Notes: generated from the letters alone by a model not told the origin. A DNA stretch of 64,000 bases from Bolinopsis microptera (GCF_026151205.1 NC_087073.1:8037411-8101410); one strand, 5' to 3'. Positions 15,001 through 26,400 are shown, counted from the first letter of the stretch. Made by a program: numbers and translations.

Positions 15001-18000
15001 TTCTCCACCTCTGTTTTAGTGTCATTAACCGCTGCTGGTTCTTCTATCCTGAATGCTTGTTAAACCGGGGACCTGTATAAATATATAAGTTACAACTATT
15101 TTTTAAAGTTACAAATATCAGCTGATTTGCAAAATGTAGCGATTTAATGTGGATTGTGAATACCGAGTTAATCTTACTTTAAAGTGCATAATCACTAATT
15201 AGGTACCTAATCAGATATGATCCTAAATTTGAACTGCAGCCACAAACCAGCTCGATCCTGATTGGCCGCTGTATTAACCAATAACAGCGCCCCATTTCAG
15301 AGCACAATCCATACTATACACTCAAACCGGGCCGACCATTTATGAGGTTCATCGATTAGTTATTAGCATTATTAGAACAAGTTGTTAAAATACATTAAAT
15401 TCCTTTGACAGATATTAATACAATATTTTCCTTGTCTGTTCATAGTTGCGAGATTGTAACTATGTCTTGCTGTTGCTGAGACAAAGTCACGCGGCGCGCT
15501 CAAAAACTTGCCCTCAAAAATATATGAGGGCAAGTTTTATGGTGGTATTTGTAGGTCGCGAGTCAATTTTACTTTTGAAAACTTTTTGTGAGGTGTTTGA
15601 AGCCATCTTAATGTCTAAAGAGATGAAATCTTGACTAGCACCTACCTGAAAGGATTTTATCGATCGGGTTTATCTCAGATTTTCGATATCTCACTTCCTT
15701 TTTCCGCAGGTGACCGAAACGTACACGTCATTCTCTCGTAAAGGCGAGTACACTCTCTACTGAAACAAGTGCTGTGCGACACATGATTATCCTAGGATGA
15801 TGAGAGTTAGTTTCTGGGAAAGCCCTAACGATGCTTAAAACGATAGGAACTGAAAAGTTTGTGAATTATTGAAAACTTGTCCCCAGCACTTCGTTGAAGT
15901 CGCGAGATTCGATATCCATAAAGTAATGTCGCAAATTACTAGCAAAAACGTGCCCTCACGCGCGGGGGGTGTAGATGGTCATTCAAGAAAAATTCAGTCA
16001 AAACAGTGAAATTAAAATAAGATATTTTAAAGAGTTCACTTACAACTCTTCAATGATATTTAGTCCATGTTCAAGAAGGAGAGATGCAAACTCAGGAGTA
16101 CTCGGAACAAATACTTCTATTTCATCAAGAACCCAACCATAATCGGTAATCTTGTACAGAAAATCCTGAAACAGAATGTTTCTACAACAAATCACAGATC
16201 ATAAGAATACACTACCGTAATTTTCATACAGCCGGACCACGTGATATTAATCTTAATATATAGATATTAACAAGGAGTTAATAAGTGGTTATTGAAATAC
16301 TGAGCCCTGTGCAATAATCTCACGTTTATGGCAGAGATGTGACTGTTACTCATGCTCCACTGAGCTTTGTAGACTTCATTCTTGTCCAGCCCAAACTTGT
16401 TGGCCAACAAGATTGCTTCTCCATATTCTTTATTAACTATCTTCTGGTAGAAGAGGATGGAGGGTGATGTCTGTAGGAGCTGGTACAACTTGTAGTTCAC
16501 GTTCACCTCATGGGACTCATCTTCCGACCAATTCACTAGCTGTTTCATTGATTTCAGTATGTCTGACCTCAACGCTTCTCCTGATTGCTGAGGAGAAAAG
16601 TTCAGAAGGAATGTTAAGTACCCTACAAATTTCATATTTTAATCAAGATTAATGCAATTTATTTGATAGTCACAAACTGAGAAAGTTTTGAAAGTTTTAA
16701 ATGGATCTTCATAAAGTGCTTACCTCGAGAACGAAAATGGATTTGATCGGAGATGGAATGAAAATAGAGGGTATTTGGAAGTTTTCTGCCTCAATTATGT
16801 CCATTGTTTTGAAGGAAATGAGGATGAATTTTCCAGTTGATGATAACATAGCAATTATATCTTCAGACCACCATCCAGCATCGACAATTGTTTCATGTGA
16901 CCCTAAATCTGTAACCTAAAATTGTCAAAACATTTAATATGCATAATCAATAAGAGGAAACTAATAAGACACTTGAAAGATGTTTTTAGTAATCATGTTT
17001 TTAGTAGTCATGTTTTTAGTAATCAACTTATTGACTTGGATACACACCTTTGAGTAAGGAAACATCTTGGCGATGGACAGAGATGGAAGATAATGTATCG
17101 AAATAACCCTATTACTGTTGTTAAGAACCACAATATATTTTTCGGTTGACTTTTCTAGTCTGCAGAATGTATATCTGTTGTTTTTCACTATGCCACCTAA
17201 CTGCCACTGCTTCTGTACATGTGTAAATCTGTTGAACAATTGGAGATACTGGCTTTCTTTATCAAGGCATGTATTCCAACTCCTTATAACATATCCTGTG
17301 GTGAGATCGTATAACTATAAAATGTAAGATCAAAGTGTAGTTTTCCTTTTTTAAATAATTTTAAATTTGACTAACAAAATGATTTTTAGAACTACTACTA
17401 GTTGAGTATTAGTTGACATTAATGTACAATTAATTAAGTACAATTAATTAAGTACAATTAATTAAGTACAATTAATGCAGTAATGATCTTACCATTTGAC
17501 TCTAAGTGTGTGGTGATGATCCTGCCACTGCCCGAGAGGCGCATCATTTCAAGAACAGAATCACGAAATTCAAAGTTAAACCACTGTTTTTCAGAAGTGC
17601 AATGAGATAATAGTAAACCATCATCAGATAAAACAAGAAAATTGAGTCCTTCATCTAACAAGAAATCAAATGTAGATATTTGGCTGCCTATGATCATGCT
17701 GCAAGTATGAATTGTATTTCCTTGCACATCATACACACAGATTTCATTTCCCTTGGTGCAGACCCCAAGGTGGTTACTATTAGATGACCACTTTATATTA
17801 GATTCTGCCTGGATATCAACATTTATCTCCGCCAAGAGAGAGAAGGTACTCTGTTTGTCTCTGATTTCAATTGTAGAGTTAGCAACCAGGGCAACATATT
17901 CCCCATCATGAGAAATAGTTGGATTTGGATTGCACTGTAAAAATGATGAGACAGGAGAATCACAAACTTTCTGATAAGCCTGCTGACAAGAGGATGTAAC

Positions 18001-18114
18001 AACGTCTTTTAAAAAGGGCTTTTTTTCTGTTATACATTGCTCCCAGGCATGAATATTGTTTAGCTCATAAAGCATTTTGTTGTCCAGGCCATTTTCACCT
18101 TCTTCTGCATCCAT
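1..18114 (-). CDS. NBAS: NBAS-like protein (NRZ/Dsl1 tether subunit), 3' end cut by window
   Basis: NBAS is a subunit of the NRZ tether that captures Golgi-to-ER vesicles; it also acts in nonsense-mediated decay in other animals. The first exon carries a WD40-like Nbas_N region. Later exons follow the family order through the Sec39 region to near the C-terminus, with landmarks such as YWLVMLSYLPET, LPSVVTAEH and RDAASKLKDAG. Exons I support: 17493-18114, 17048-17314, 16724-16915, 16324-16587, 16044-16165, 12806-13127, 12556-12671, 11930-12088, 11331-11565, 10918-11154, 10637-10761, 10276-10495, 9929-10101, 5281-5458, 4951-5095, 2656-2913, 2295-2486, 1084-2099, 515-909 and <1-400. Codon phases agree across nearly all junctions. 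The exon 17493/17314 junction and the 13.2-13.4 kb exon do not join cleanly. An AG acceptor lies just before the start codon, so a 5' UTR exon is likely. About 1,950 residues are visible against about 2,370 in human. Identification comes from remembered family sequence, not from a search. Confidence 0.93.
3386..4366 (+). pseudogene. Rhodopsin-type 7TM receptor with in-frame TAG, nested in an NBAS intron
   Basis: From ATG 3386 the frame gives a short N-terminus and seven hydrophobic segments. TM1 has GD where GN is usual, TM2 has HIAVCDLL, and TM7 has a variant NPxxY (NVLANFFVY). The E/DRY site after TM3 reads GKLLLLKYP, so the canonical motif is absent. Codon 4061-4063 is TAG, between the third intracellular loop (AQESLRW) and TM6 (VCLTAAVFTLSYLPL). 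The frame continues after it for about 100 codons to a normal stop at 4366. One nonsense change, for example CAG to TAG, explains this; read-through, a hidden intron or a sequencing error are alternatives. There are no introns in about 325 codons. It sits on the opposite strand inside the NBAS intron 2914-4950. The ligand is unknown. Confidence 0.8.
6695..6700 (+). promoter_or_regulatory. TATA box of the PIM-like kinase
   Basis: TATAAA lies 90 bases upstream of the kinase ATG at 6790, a suitable distance for a short 5' UTR. It supports an autonomous promoter inside the NBAS intron. This is motif evidence only. Confidence 0.45.
6790..7617 (+). CDS. PIM-like serine/threonine kinase, single exon
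   Basis: The 275-residue protein is almost only a kinase domain. The glycine loop GEGGYGEV is near residue 24, the VAIK-type lysine is in AVKIM near residue 44, the catalytic loop is HRDLKDEN, the metal-binding motif is DFGSC and the activation-segment end is PPEYF. HRDLKDEN with a PPE (not APE) motif is typical of the PIM family of constitutively active survival kinases. The DFG is followed by S-C and the C-lobe is compact, ending DLLRHPWLRV. A TATA box lies upstream and an AATAAA downstream at about 7773. The gene lacks introns and lies on the plus strand inside the minus-strand NBAS intron 5459-9928, so a retrocopy origin is possible. A PIM-like paralogue is the best call; another CAMK-like kinase remains possible. 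Confidence 0.85.
   Translation: MKSRRIGRAPEFHRKYKLIKHLGEGGYGEVFLCQEILSKRLRAVKIMNGWRCLNKTLCPTRKEWLPNELILWESLSHPNIVNLLDVYREPDEGKWYLVMEYNPGFEDLFEHVDKSRSLPSKESANIIRQLVNVVYYLTLQNIDHRDLKDENILYNPVTKQIKVIDFGSCGKLSADPYSTFRGTDVYIPPEYFLTGSYRPFQASVWAIGCIAFILLNGDCPFTNRKAVQEFKSLEQFNPTYSNRTLRLNFIRSCLNPNPDHRILLSDLLRHPWLRV
7773..7778 (+). terminator. Polyadenylation signal of the kinase
   Basis: AATAAA occurs about 155 bases after the kinase stop codon in an AT-rich tract. No other gene lies between, so it is a credible 3' end signal. The stretch 7779-8152 holds nothing else that I recognise. Confidence 0.4.
8153..9186 (+). CDS. Secreted Cys-containing protein of unknown family, three exons
   Basis: Exons are 8153-8217, 8325-8460 and 8578-9186, joined in phase to give about 269 residues. 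Residues 1-20 (KRCCQVALIFVMILGITNS) form a clear signal peptide, so the protein should enter the secretory pathway. The mature part has about a dozen cysteines, including CDP-like, FCTAL and ICCVADL contexts, and looks helical and soluble with no second membrane segment. I do not recognise the domain. The three exons share coherent GT-AG sites (CAG|GTAATT, TGG|GTAAAT, CGCAG|GGG). It lies on the plus strand downstream of the kinase within the same NBAS intron. Residues 80-100 are rich in polar residues around an SWMASHS motif. It could be a lineage-restricted secreted factor. Confidence 0.7.
13440..15971. mobile_element. Foldback element with 828-bp terminal inverted repeats
   Basis: The left arm (13440-14267) and the right arm (15144-15971) are reverse complements of equal length. 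By eye I found only a few single-base differences. The ends read CACCCCCCGCGCGTGAGGG and its complement, flanked by TAGA on both sides (13436-13439 and 15972-15975), which looks like a 4-bp target duplication. Each arm carries a 13-bp internal hairpin (AAACTTGCCCTCA). The 876-bp centre has no transposase and holds a tRNA-like block. The element is therefore non-autonomous and recent. It lies between NBAS exons, right next to a putative acceptor. Confidence 0.9.
14721..14790 (+). repeat. tRNA-like block (probable SINE head or tRNA relic)
   Basis: The segment holds a B-box-like CGTTCGATTCC at 14771-14781 and an A-box-like GTGGCGTGACGG about 45 bases upstream, the spacing of an RNA polymerase III promoter. 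The acceptor-stem ends do not pair well, so a functional tRNA is unlikely. It lies in the spacer of the foldback element. Confidence 0.4.
17427..17471. repeat. Short tandem repeat, 14-bp unit
   Basis: The unit AAGTACAATTAATT is repeated about three times directly downstream, in the NBAS reading direction, of the donor of the first coding exon. It is a short intronic microsatellite. Confidence 0.7.
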
Positions 18115-18435
18115 CCTGCAAAGAAAATTGTCGGTTAAACAGTATAAACCCCTGTCGCAGTAGCCTCGGAGCCGGCGCTTTGCACCGACTCCTTGCCCAC
18201 CCCTTGCCCACCCCTTCTAAAAATCCTGTGCATGCCCCTGTTGTAAAAGTAACTTAGCCGCTGCGAGCGAAGCGAGCGGGCCACAGAAGGGTCTGAAAAT
18301 GGGTTTGGGAGGAAATTTTGAATTATGTGGATATGGGTCAGACTCTTAGTAGTATACATTACTTGTGTGTAACACAGCAGCTGATAAGGCATGTAATGTG
18401 TAGTACAAGTAGTGAATTGTTGGGATTGAGTTGTC

Positions 18436-18490
18436 GGCGAGATAGCTTAATGGTATAGCACCTGACTGGTTTTCGGGAGGTCACGAAAAC
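18436..18490 (+). repeat. tRNA-like fragment upstream of NBAS
   Basis: GATAGCTTAATGGTATAGCA resembles the 5' half and A box of a tRNA, followed by a degenerate anticodon-arm-like region and GGTCACG. No good B box follows, so this is most likely a tRNA-derived SINE relic. Confidence 0.3.
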
Positions 18491-18627
18491 GTAAGTTACC
18501 TTACTGCCTTGATTCAGTTAGCTGAATGAGAATAGACCATGCTGACAACAACAACAATTTAAAATGCACAGGTGCAATCCACAATTATATTCTAAACCAT
18601 ACAAAATATAAAGACTTAATAGACTAA

Positions 18628-20467
18628 GGGGTCGTTCACATATTATGTAATCAGCCAAGGGGGGAGGGGATTCCCAAATGATTACGGTTGATTATGAGGG
18701 GGGGGGGTTGGCTGTTGATTACATAATCAAAATTTTCTTTGTTACCGTCTAAAATAATAAAAATTTTACAATATTTTAATTCAAGTTCCACTCAATTTCA
18801 CTCTGATAGTGATAAAATTTAGGAATGGATCGGGTATCCAGCTGCTAAAGTAAGTAGTTGGGAAGGTGATTGGCCGGATATCATAACAATGATTTCGACT
18901 CATAATGATCAGGGTAGCATGAAACGTAGAGAAAAGTGTTTTTCAGGGGAAAAAGTCAAAAAGGGGGAGGGGGTCAGGCCATGATAACGTAAAGTAAAGT
19001 AAAGTAAAGTAAAGTAAAGTAAAATTGATGACATCACATCATCACACATGTCTACAAAATATCATCACACTGTGTGAAAAAAATATATAATAAATATTTT
19101 CCCACCAACATTAATTATTTATCATATACAATAATTTAACATTATCCTATTTTAAAAACCTTTATAATCAAACTTCCCAGTGGAATAAAGATTCATGAAA
19201 CACTTCTTTGCCACATAAGGATGAAACCACATAACATTATAAATAATGCCTCTCTGGGCATCTCAAAAAGAAATTCATAGAAAATGAACACTTTACGTTT
19301 GAAACAATATAATTACAAACTTTAAAAAAATTTAACTAAATACCTTTGATATTAACCTTCTTCCTCTTAGCTACCAATGGATTCTCTTTCATATAACTTA
19401 CATAACTATTCCTATTAGACACAGGCACATCTATCCTATCAAAGATGTCATATATGAAAGTTCCCAGTGATGACCAAGCTTATTAGCTCAATATCCATGA
19501 AGACGAAAGGCATCTAATCCCCTCTTGAAACCAGTAACCGACTCACTAGCTTTCACAAGTGGTGACTGGTGGTAGACTGTTCCAATAGCGCAAGACCCTT
19601 TGGGCAAAGAAATCAGTCTCATTTGTGGTGAATCTATGAGTCTTTGATCTAGCAGCAACGGTCCTACCAGAACGACCAAATAAATCGGAACCATAACCCA
19701 CAAAGCCTTCCTGGATCTTGAACATCTCAATGAGATATCCACAAACCCTGCGTTCAAGCAGGGTTGTGAGGTTCAGCTTATCCAGTCTCTCTCTGTAAGT
19801 CATGAGTCCCAATCCATCAATCATACGGGTGAACGATCTTTGAACACCTTCCAATTCAAGAATCAGTGACCAGTTTCCATGCCTAGCCATTGGAGCCCAT
19901 GCCTGTGAACAATACTCTATATGAGGCTTTACTAAAGACTTATACAAGCCCAGCATAACGCTTGTTTCCCTCGATATAATATTTCTTGTAAGCCAGGCAA
20001 TGGTACTATTAGCTTTAGCAATGCACTTTCTCACATGACCCTCAAACCAAAGATTATCGTTATGTTTCTCTTTATTACTGACATAACTGGCTCCCTCAAT
20101 TCTTACCAAAACTTCAATAGAAACATTCCAAAAAAAGCAATCATTTGTAATACTTTTAGAAATCATATCTTTCTTAAATCCTTCTAATTTAAATTTAAAG
20201 CCTAAAACTGTCACAGAGTTCTTGACATCTGGAGGGGGTTTGTTCAAATATGGAATAACTTGCTCTGGGAGAAATTTTGCTGTCAGGATGGGGGGTGCAG
20301 GTGGGTCTTAGTTACAATTGATTATGGAGGGGGAGGGAGGGTCAGGCCATGATAACGTAATTTTGCTGTCAGGAGGGGGGGGTCTTGATTACGGTTGATT
20401 ACAGAGCTGAGGGGGGCGGGGGGTAAAAATTGCTAAAATGTTGATTACGTAATATGTGAACGACCCC
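18628..20467. mobile_element. TIR DNA element (Harbinger-like ends) with nested LINE
   Basis: The element begins GGGGTCGTTCACATATTATG and ends with its near complement, and TAA flanks both ends (18625-18627 and 20468-20470). A TWA-type 3-bp duplication fits PIF/Harbinger insertion. The interior has G-rich runs and repeated blocks around GATTACGGTTGATTA. No transposase is visible. A LINE fragment occupies most of it. Confidence 0.75.
18986..20260 (-). pseudogene. CR1/Jockey-like LINE 3' fragment, frameshifted
   Basis: The minus-strand frame 19546-20247 encodes the post-polymerase end of a non-LTR reverse transcriptase (SLVKPHIEYCSQAWAP, VQRSFTRMI, LERRV, ending WNSLPP). The catalytic core is missing, so the copy is 5'-truncated. 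A frameshift near 19558 moves the last stretch (VTGFKRGLDAF) into another frame, ending at 19488. The 3' tail is a run of CTTTA units at 18986-19021, as in families with simple-repeat tails. The phrase GTCAGGCCATGATAACGTAA appears on both sides (near 18970 and 20342) and could be a target duplication, although internal repeats of the host element confuse this. Confidence 0.75.
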
Positions 20468-20845
20468 TAAATAACAAGATAAAGGGGTATGCATTGTAGC
20501 GCGATGCGTTACTGTGATCGGCGAGATGCGCTACTGTGCCGCACTGAGCTGCGATGAATTGACATCATCAATTAAGGCTATGCACTTTTCCGTAGAAATC
20601 TCACCTCCAGAGAGTTGAGAACTTTGAACTTGCTAGGACTTTTTGCTGAAAAACTATGTTTTATTCTGAATATTATAATAATAATAATTCTATACGGTTA
20701 CATGATTTAAAAATTATGGCCCCTTATTGTGGGCAGAGTATGTGTCTTTGTTGAAGTGTCCTGATTTGAAATCTGAGTGACTGAAAACCAAAGATTTACT
20801 ATGAATATTGCCATAATTTGGTATGGAAGATTTTAAAGAACTTGA

Positions 20846-20945
20846 AAGTAAAGTAAAGTAAAATGTATGACATCACATCATCACACATGTCTACAAAATA
20901 TCATCGCACTAAGTAAAAAAAACATATAATAAATATTTCCCGAAA
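20846..20945 (-). repeat. Second copy of the same LINE 3' tail
   Basis: The CTTTA-unit tail and the adjoining block containing GACATCACATCATCACAC match the 3' end of the LINE at 18986-19100 with only a few changes. Only about 100 bases remain, so it is an extremely 5'-truncated copy. The rest of 20468-22240 holds no gene that I can support. Confidence 0.65.
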
Positions 20946-22240
20946 ACAGGTAATTTCTTGCTTAAAATAAAAATAGTAAAAAATAGAGGGAAATTATTCA
21001 AATAATATATTATTATTATAAAACAGGATCTTACCGACAAAAATGATTCTTAAAAATACCTTAATGCGGTAAACTGTACCCTTGAAAAAAAATTTCCCAA
21101 CATCTGTTGCATGCAGCTATATCTTTAATTTCGTTCAATTCATACAAGTTGTCCATTTGCAAACTTCTACTATTCAAATAATATACACATAATATATGAT
21201 ATAACAATAACCCTATACAAAAATTCAATAAAAATCTTTAAAAATTTCATAAAAACCCTTTGTTGTATTGTATCACGTGGTGACCCCCACTGTCGCTTTA
21301 CTATAGTCACTGTAGAGTTTCGACGATACAGGGGGAGCCGCGCACTCGTGCGCGGCGGGTCATACAACGTATGACAATATTAACGGATGTCATGTTACTA
21401 GTGACTAGGTAGTGCGCCATCGACAGTGAGCCGCGCGTGCCGACTGTATGATGGTTTTTTAGCGCTAATTTCGGCCAGCACAATTTTCTTCAAACAAATA
21501 GATATTAAGTATCCTTCCCGACCTCCGATTGCAACAAAAATTGATTAGCTTATTCATAAACTTACAAGGAAAGTGTCCGACAACAGACAAAATTAAAGCA
21601 TATCCAACCATTACATATTATGTTACAGCTAAAAGCAGCGTATTTTGCCCCATTTTGATCAGTATATTAACAGTAACTCCGATATCCACCAAATTTTTCG
21701 GACAGTTGTGAAAGCCGTAATTAGTATTGAAAGGTCGTCGCCAATTTCAGAATGATCTCATTCAAGGAACCGAAGATATATCCGAATAATGCGACAAAAA
21801 TCAACGAATTTGGTCAAATTACGCGACTTTTATAGCTAATTTTGCTTCAAAAGCCGCGCACCATCAAATATGACACCTAGGCGAAACTCACAGTCACTGA
21901 TCTTTCCAAAAAGGTATAACAAATTTGGTATTGTGAACATTCTCACAGTCTCTAGAAAATAATGGTACAAACATTTTTTAAATCCGAGCAAGTTTATTTT
22001 TATCGTGCACCCCCTAATCACTAATGCATAATGTTACTCGTTTAAATTTCTTCGAAGTAGCGCCTTTCTTTTCGGCAATTACCTGGGTCGACCCCAGGCT
22101 ATTATGAATATGTTCATATTAAACATAGCCCTGCGTAATTGAACTCTCTAAAACACGCAAGTAAGCGCGTTTATGCGATTACATACAATTACAACAAGAA
22201 TCTGTCGAATTATAATATAGACTAGAAAAAACGTGCAGTC

Positions 22241-22636
22241 ACAGCGAGCGTGCTAAATCACTTTACAGTCGATCTTCGAGATTATTTTAGAAGGGCCCCC
22301 GACAGTTGAAACCAACTTCAAGTTCAATCGATGTATTTTCGGACGCTGATTCCGAATCACCTCCCATAACATGACATAGGGTTAAAATGCTCCCCTGACG
22401 AGATATTGGCGAAAAACTGTCTCGATCACGTGATACTGATATGACCGTATAAGGAAGTTAGTATAACTTCTCGTTAGGGTTAGGGTTTCAGTGAATGCTT
22501 TTGTTAAAGATTGGGTTAGGGTTAGGGTTGAGATCAGATTAGAGGGCTAGTATTTCGAAAAGTCGTTCAGGACCAGCTAGAGAACGGGTTGAAAAAGTCA
22601 CGTGACAGTCGAGTGTAGAGTGATTAATCATCATCC
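22241..22636. repeat. Dispersed repeat with TTAGGG-like blocks, copy 1
   Basis: This block shares start, end and most of its sequence with 35549-35936. The ends are imperfect inverted repeats (GCGTGCTAAATCACTTTACA against GTAGAGTGATTAATCATC), as in a MITE. Inside are two short runs of TTAGGG units near 22475 and 22515. From 22637 to 23480 I see no gene; an E-box-like CACGTGCACGTG lies at 22808. Confidence 0.7.
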
Positions 22637-23480
22637 TGGTCACAGGGAGGAAGCTAATAGTATTTTTTGTTAGTTAGTTTAAATTGCATACAAAAATATC
22701 CGTTACAGTGCAACCGAAGATACAGCCGATTAAAATGTAGCTCGCACTAAACACAAGGTAATTACCATAAAACCGATCGAAATGACGTTAAACAATTAAT
22801 ATCATTGCACGTGCACGTGCGTTTAAAAACCCTCGTCACCATGGTTACTTTGCATTTACATATTTCTCATCTATTTGCACGTGGGCGGTCGTACATACAT
22901 ACATACAAAAAGAATCTTTTGATTTATAAGTATGATACTTTTTTCGGAGAAATAAAACAATTATACAATGTTCCTTTATCAAATTAATTAAATACATTGT
23001 AAAATTCACAATGTGAATAATATTTCTAAAATTAATTTCCAACTAAAAACCTTCTAGTGGCGACATTACTATAACTATACGATAATAGTAATAATAAAGA
23101 AAAGTAATAAGCTGGTTTGTTACACGTTATATTTATATATATATCAGCCTCTGATTCTAAAATATGCGAATATGATTTATGCCTAATCAATGTGTTTGAA
23201 GGTGATGGAGTGACTTAAAGTTAAAGAAAACTCAAGAGGCTAAAGATCTTTAACTAACTTTTTTCTCCAATTTTTAAAAAGGTGGGTTGGTCTTGCCAAA
23301 ATTTGAATTAACCTCTGATTTAACAGTTTTAAAGTTACGAACGTTACGTTTTAAGTGGTTTCGACCATGTTGCACATATAAAACATTAATTTACAGTGCT
23401 GTTTACTTTTAATACGACTGGAAAAGAAAGTTAGCAAATTCATACATCAAAATATTCATCAGTTCCATAAACTTATCAAT

Positions 23481-26400
23481 TTATTCGCATTGCAAAAACA
23501 CATCCTCTCCGTGACTACAATCGTCAACGAATGCAAACGAACATGAGCTCCATTCACCACTGCTACAGGCAACATCATCAAGAGTTATTTCGAGCCCCGC
23601 TTGAATGGCCCAGTTGTCACCGAATGACCAGCTCATCTGATTAAAGTATCCCATTTCTTTACAAATAGCATCAGCTGAGTTATCATCAAAACTATCGTCA
23701 CAAACTGTTCCTCCATTGCTGAGCAGTAACCCTAGAACTCCAGCACCGACTGCATCACCATTTTCATCTACCAGACTTAACACTGAAAGTTTGATTAGTG
23801 TTACTTTAAATGAAATTATAAAAATAACTCTAACAACAAGTCATAATCAAAATCAACTTTCTTAAGCAACTGAAATAGCTTTTAAGTTATTTCAGCTTAA
23901 AAACTAAAAGAGCTTAAAAACTAAAAGAACTTCTTGGATGCCGGCAATGAAATCTATGTGTGAAAGGTACTTTAACCTGGACATTCATTGAGTTTGCAAG
24001 GTTGAGTCTGAACCGCTTCCCCAACACAATCTGCACCACCATTAGCCGGAGCAGGGTTAGTGCAAGTTCTTGTTCTGCTTTGTTCACCTTCTCCACAATA
24101 AACTGAACATTCAGACCAATCTGGGTCTGTGTATCCACCGTCGACTAGATTTAAAAGATGTTATTATTATCTTGATATACTTGAATCAAAAACTCATGGA
24201 CCGCCAGTAACCAGATCTTTGGATCCTGGCTTGTCTCAACGATTCCAGAAAATATGAACCAAATCTTAGAATGAAACGAGAACAAGTATTCATGATCAAG
24301 AAACTAAGATAGACTCACCAACTCCTTCGCATTGTAGAAACACATCCTCTCCGTGACTACAATCGTCAACGAATGCAAACGAACATGAGCTCCATTCACC
24401 ACTGCTGCAGGCAACATCGTCTAGAGTTATTTCGAGCCCCGCTTGAATGGCCCAGTTGTCACCGAATGACCAGCTCATTTGATTGAAGTGTCCCATTTCT
24501 TTACAAATAGCATCAGCCGAGTTATCATCGAAACTATCGTCACAAACTGTTCCTCCATTGCTGAGCAGTAACCCTAGAACTCCAGCACCGACGGCTTCAC
24601 CATTTTCATCTACCAGACTTAACACTGAAAGTTTGATTAGTGTTACTTTAAATGAAATTATAAAAATAACTCTGATAACAAGTAATAATTAAAATCAACT
24701 TTCTTAAGCAACTGAAAAAGCTTTTAAGTTATTTCAGCTTAAAAACTAAAAGAGCTTAAAAACTAAAAGAACTTCTTGGATGCCGGCAATGAAATCTATG
24801 TGTGAAAGGTACTTTAACCTGGACATTCATTGAGTGTGCAAGGTTGAGTCTGAACCGCTTCCCCAACACAATCTGCACCACCATTTACCGGAGCAGGGTT
24901 AGTACAAGTCCTTGTTCTGGTTTGTTCACCTTCTCCACAATAAACTGAACATTCAGACCAATCTGGGTCTGTGTAACCACCGTCGACTAGATTTAAAAGA
25001 TGTTATTATTATCTTGATATACTTGAATCAAAAACTCATGGACCGCCAGTAACCAGATCTTTGGAATCCTGGCTTGTCTCAACGATTCCAGAAAATATGA
25101 ACCAAATCTTAGAATGAAACGAGAACAAGTATTCATGATCAAGAAACTAAGATAGACTCACCAACTCCTTCGCATTGTAGAAACACATCCTCTCCGTGAC
25201 TACAATCGTCAACGAATGCAAACGAACATGAGCTCCATTCACCACTGCTGCAGGCAACATCGTCTAGAGTTATTTCGAGCCCCGCTTGAATGGCCCAGTT
25301 GTCACCGAATGACCAGCTCATTTGATTGAAGTGTCCCATTTCTTTACAAATAGCATCAGCCGAGTTATCATCGAAACTATCGTCACAAACTGTTCCTCCA
25401 TTGCTGAGCAGTAACCCTAGAACTCCAGCACCGACGGCTTCACCATTTTCATCTACCAGACTTAACACTGAAAGTTTGATTAGTGTTACTTTAAATGAAA
25501 TTATAAAAATAACTCTGATAACAAGTAATAATTAAAATCAACTTTCTTAAGCAACTGAAAAAGCTTTTAAGTTATTTCAGCTTAAAAACTAAAAGAGCTT
25601 AAAAACTAAAAGAACTTCTTGGATGCCGGCAATGAAATCTATGTGTGAAAGGTACTTTAACCTGGACATTCATTGAGTGTGCAAGGTTGAGTCTGAACCG
25701 CTTCCCCAACACAATCTGCACCACCATTTACCGGAGCAGGGTTAGTACAAGTCCTTGTTCTGGTTTGTTCACCTCCTCCACAATAAACTGAACATTCAGA
25801 CCAATCTGGGTCTGTGTAACCACCGTCGACTAGATTTAAAAGATGTTATTATTATCTTGATATACTTGAATCAAAAACTCATGGACCGCCAGTAACCAGA
25901 TCTTTGGAATCCTGGCTTGTCTCAACGATTCCAGAAAATATGAACCAAATCTTAGAATGAAACGAGAACAAGTATTCATGATCAAGAAACTAAGATAGAC
26001 TCACCAACTCCTTCGCATTGTAGAAACACATCCTCTCCGTGACTACAATCGTCAACGAATGCAAACGAACATGAGCTCCATTCACCACTGCTGCAGGCAA
26101 CATCGTCTAGAGTTATTTCGAGCCCCGCTTGAATGGCCCAGTTGTCACCGAAAGACCAGCTCATTTGATTGAAGTGTCCCATTTCTTTACAAATAGCATC
26201 GGCTGAGTTATCATCGAAACTATCGTCACAAACTGTTCCTCCATTGCTGAGCAGTAACCCAAGAACTCCAGCACCGACGGCTTCACCATTTTCATCTACC
26301 AGACTTAACACTGAAAGTTTGATTAGTGTTACTTTAAATAAAATTTCAAAAATAACTCTAACAACAAGTTATAATCAAAATCAACTTTCTTCAGCGATCA

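Noticed and set aside
15446..15634. A 62-codon frame present in both arms of the foldback element
   Set aside because: The two copies are mirror images because the arms are inverted repeats. The frame has no domain, no proper start context and overlaps a hairpin, so I treat it as non-coding.
22470..22540. TTAGGG-like runs as an ancient telomere fusion
   Set aside because: The same runs occur at the same place in a second copy of a dispersed repeat, and the runs are short.
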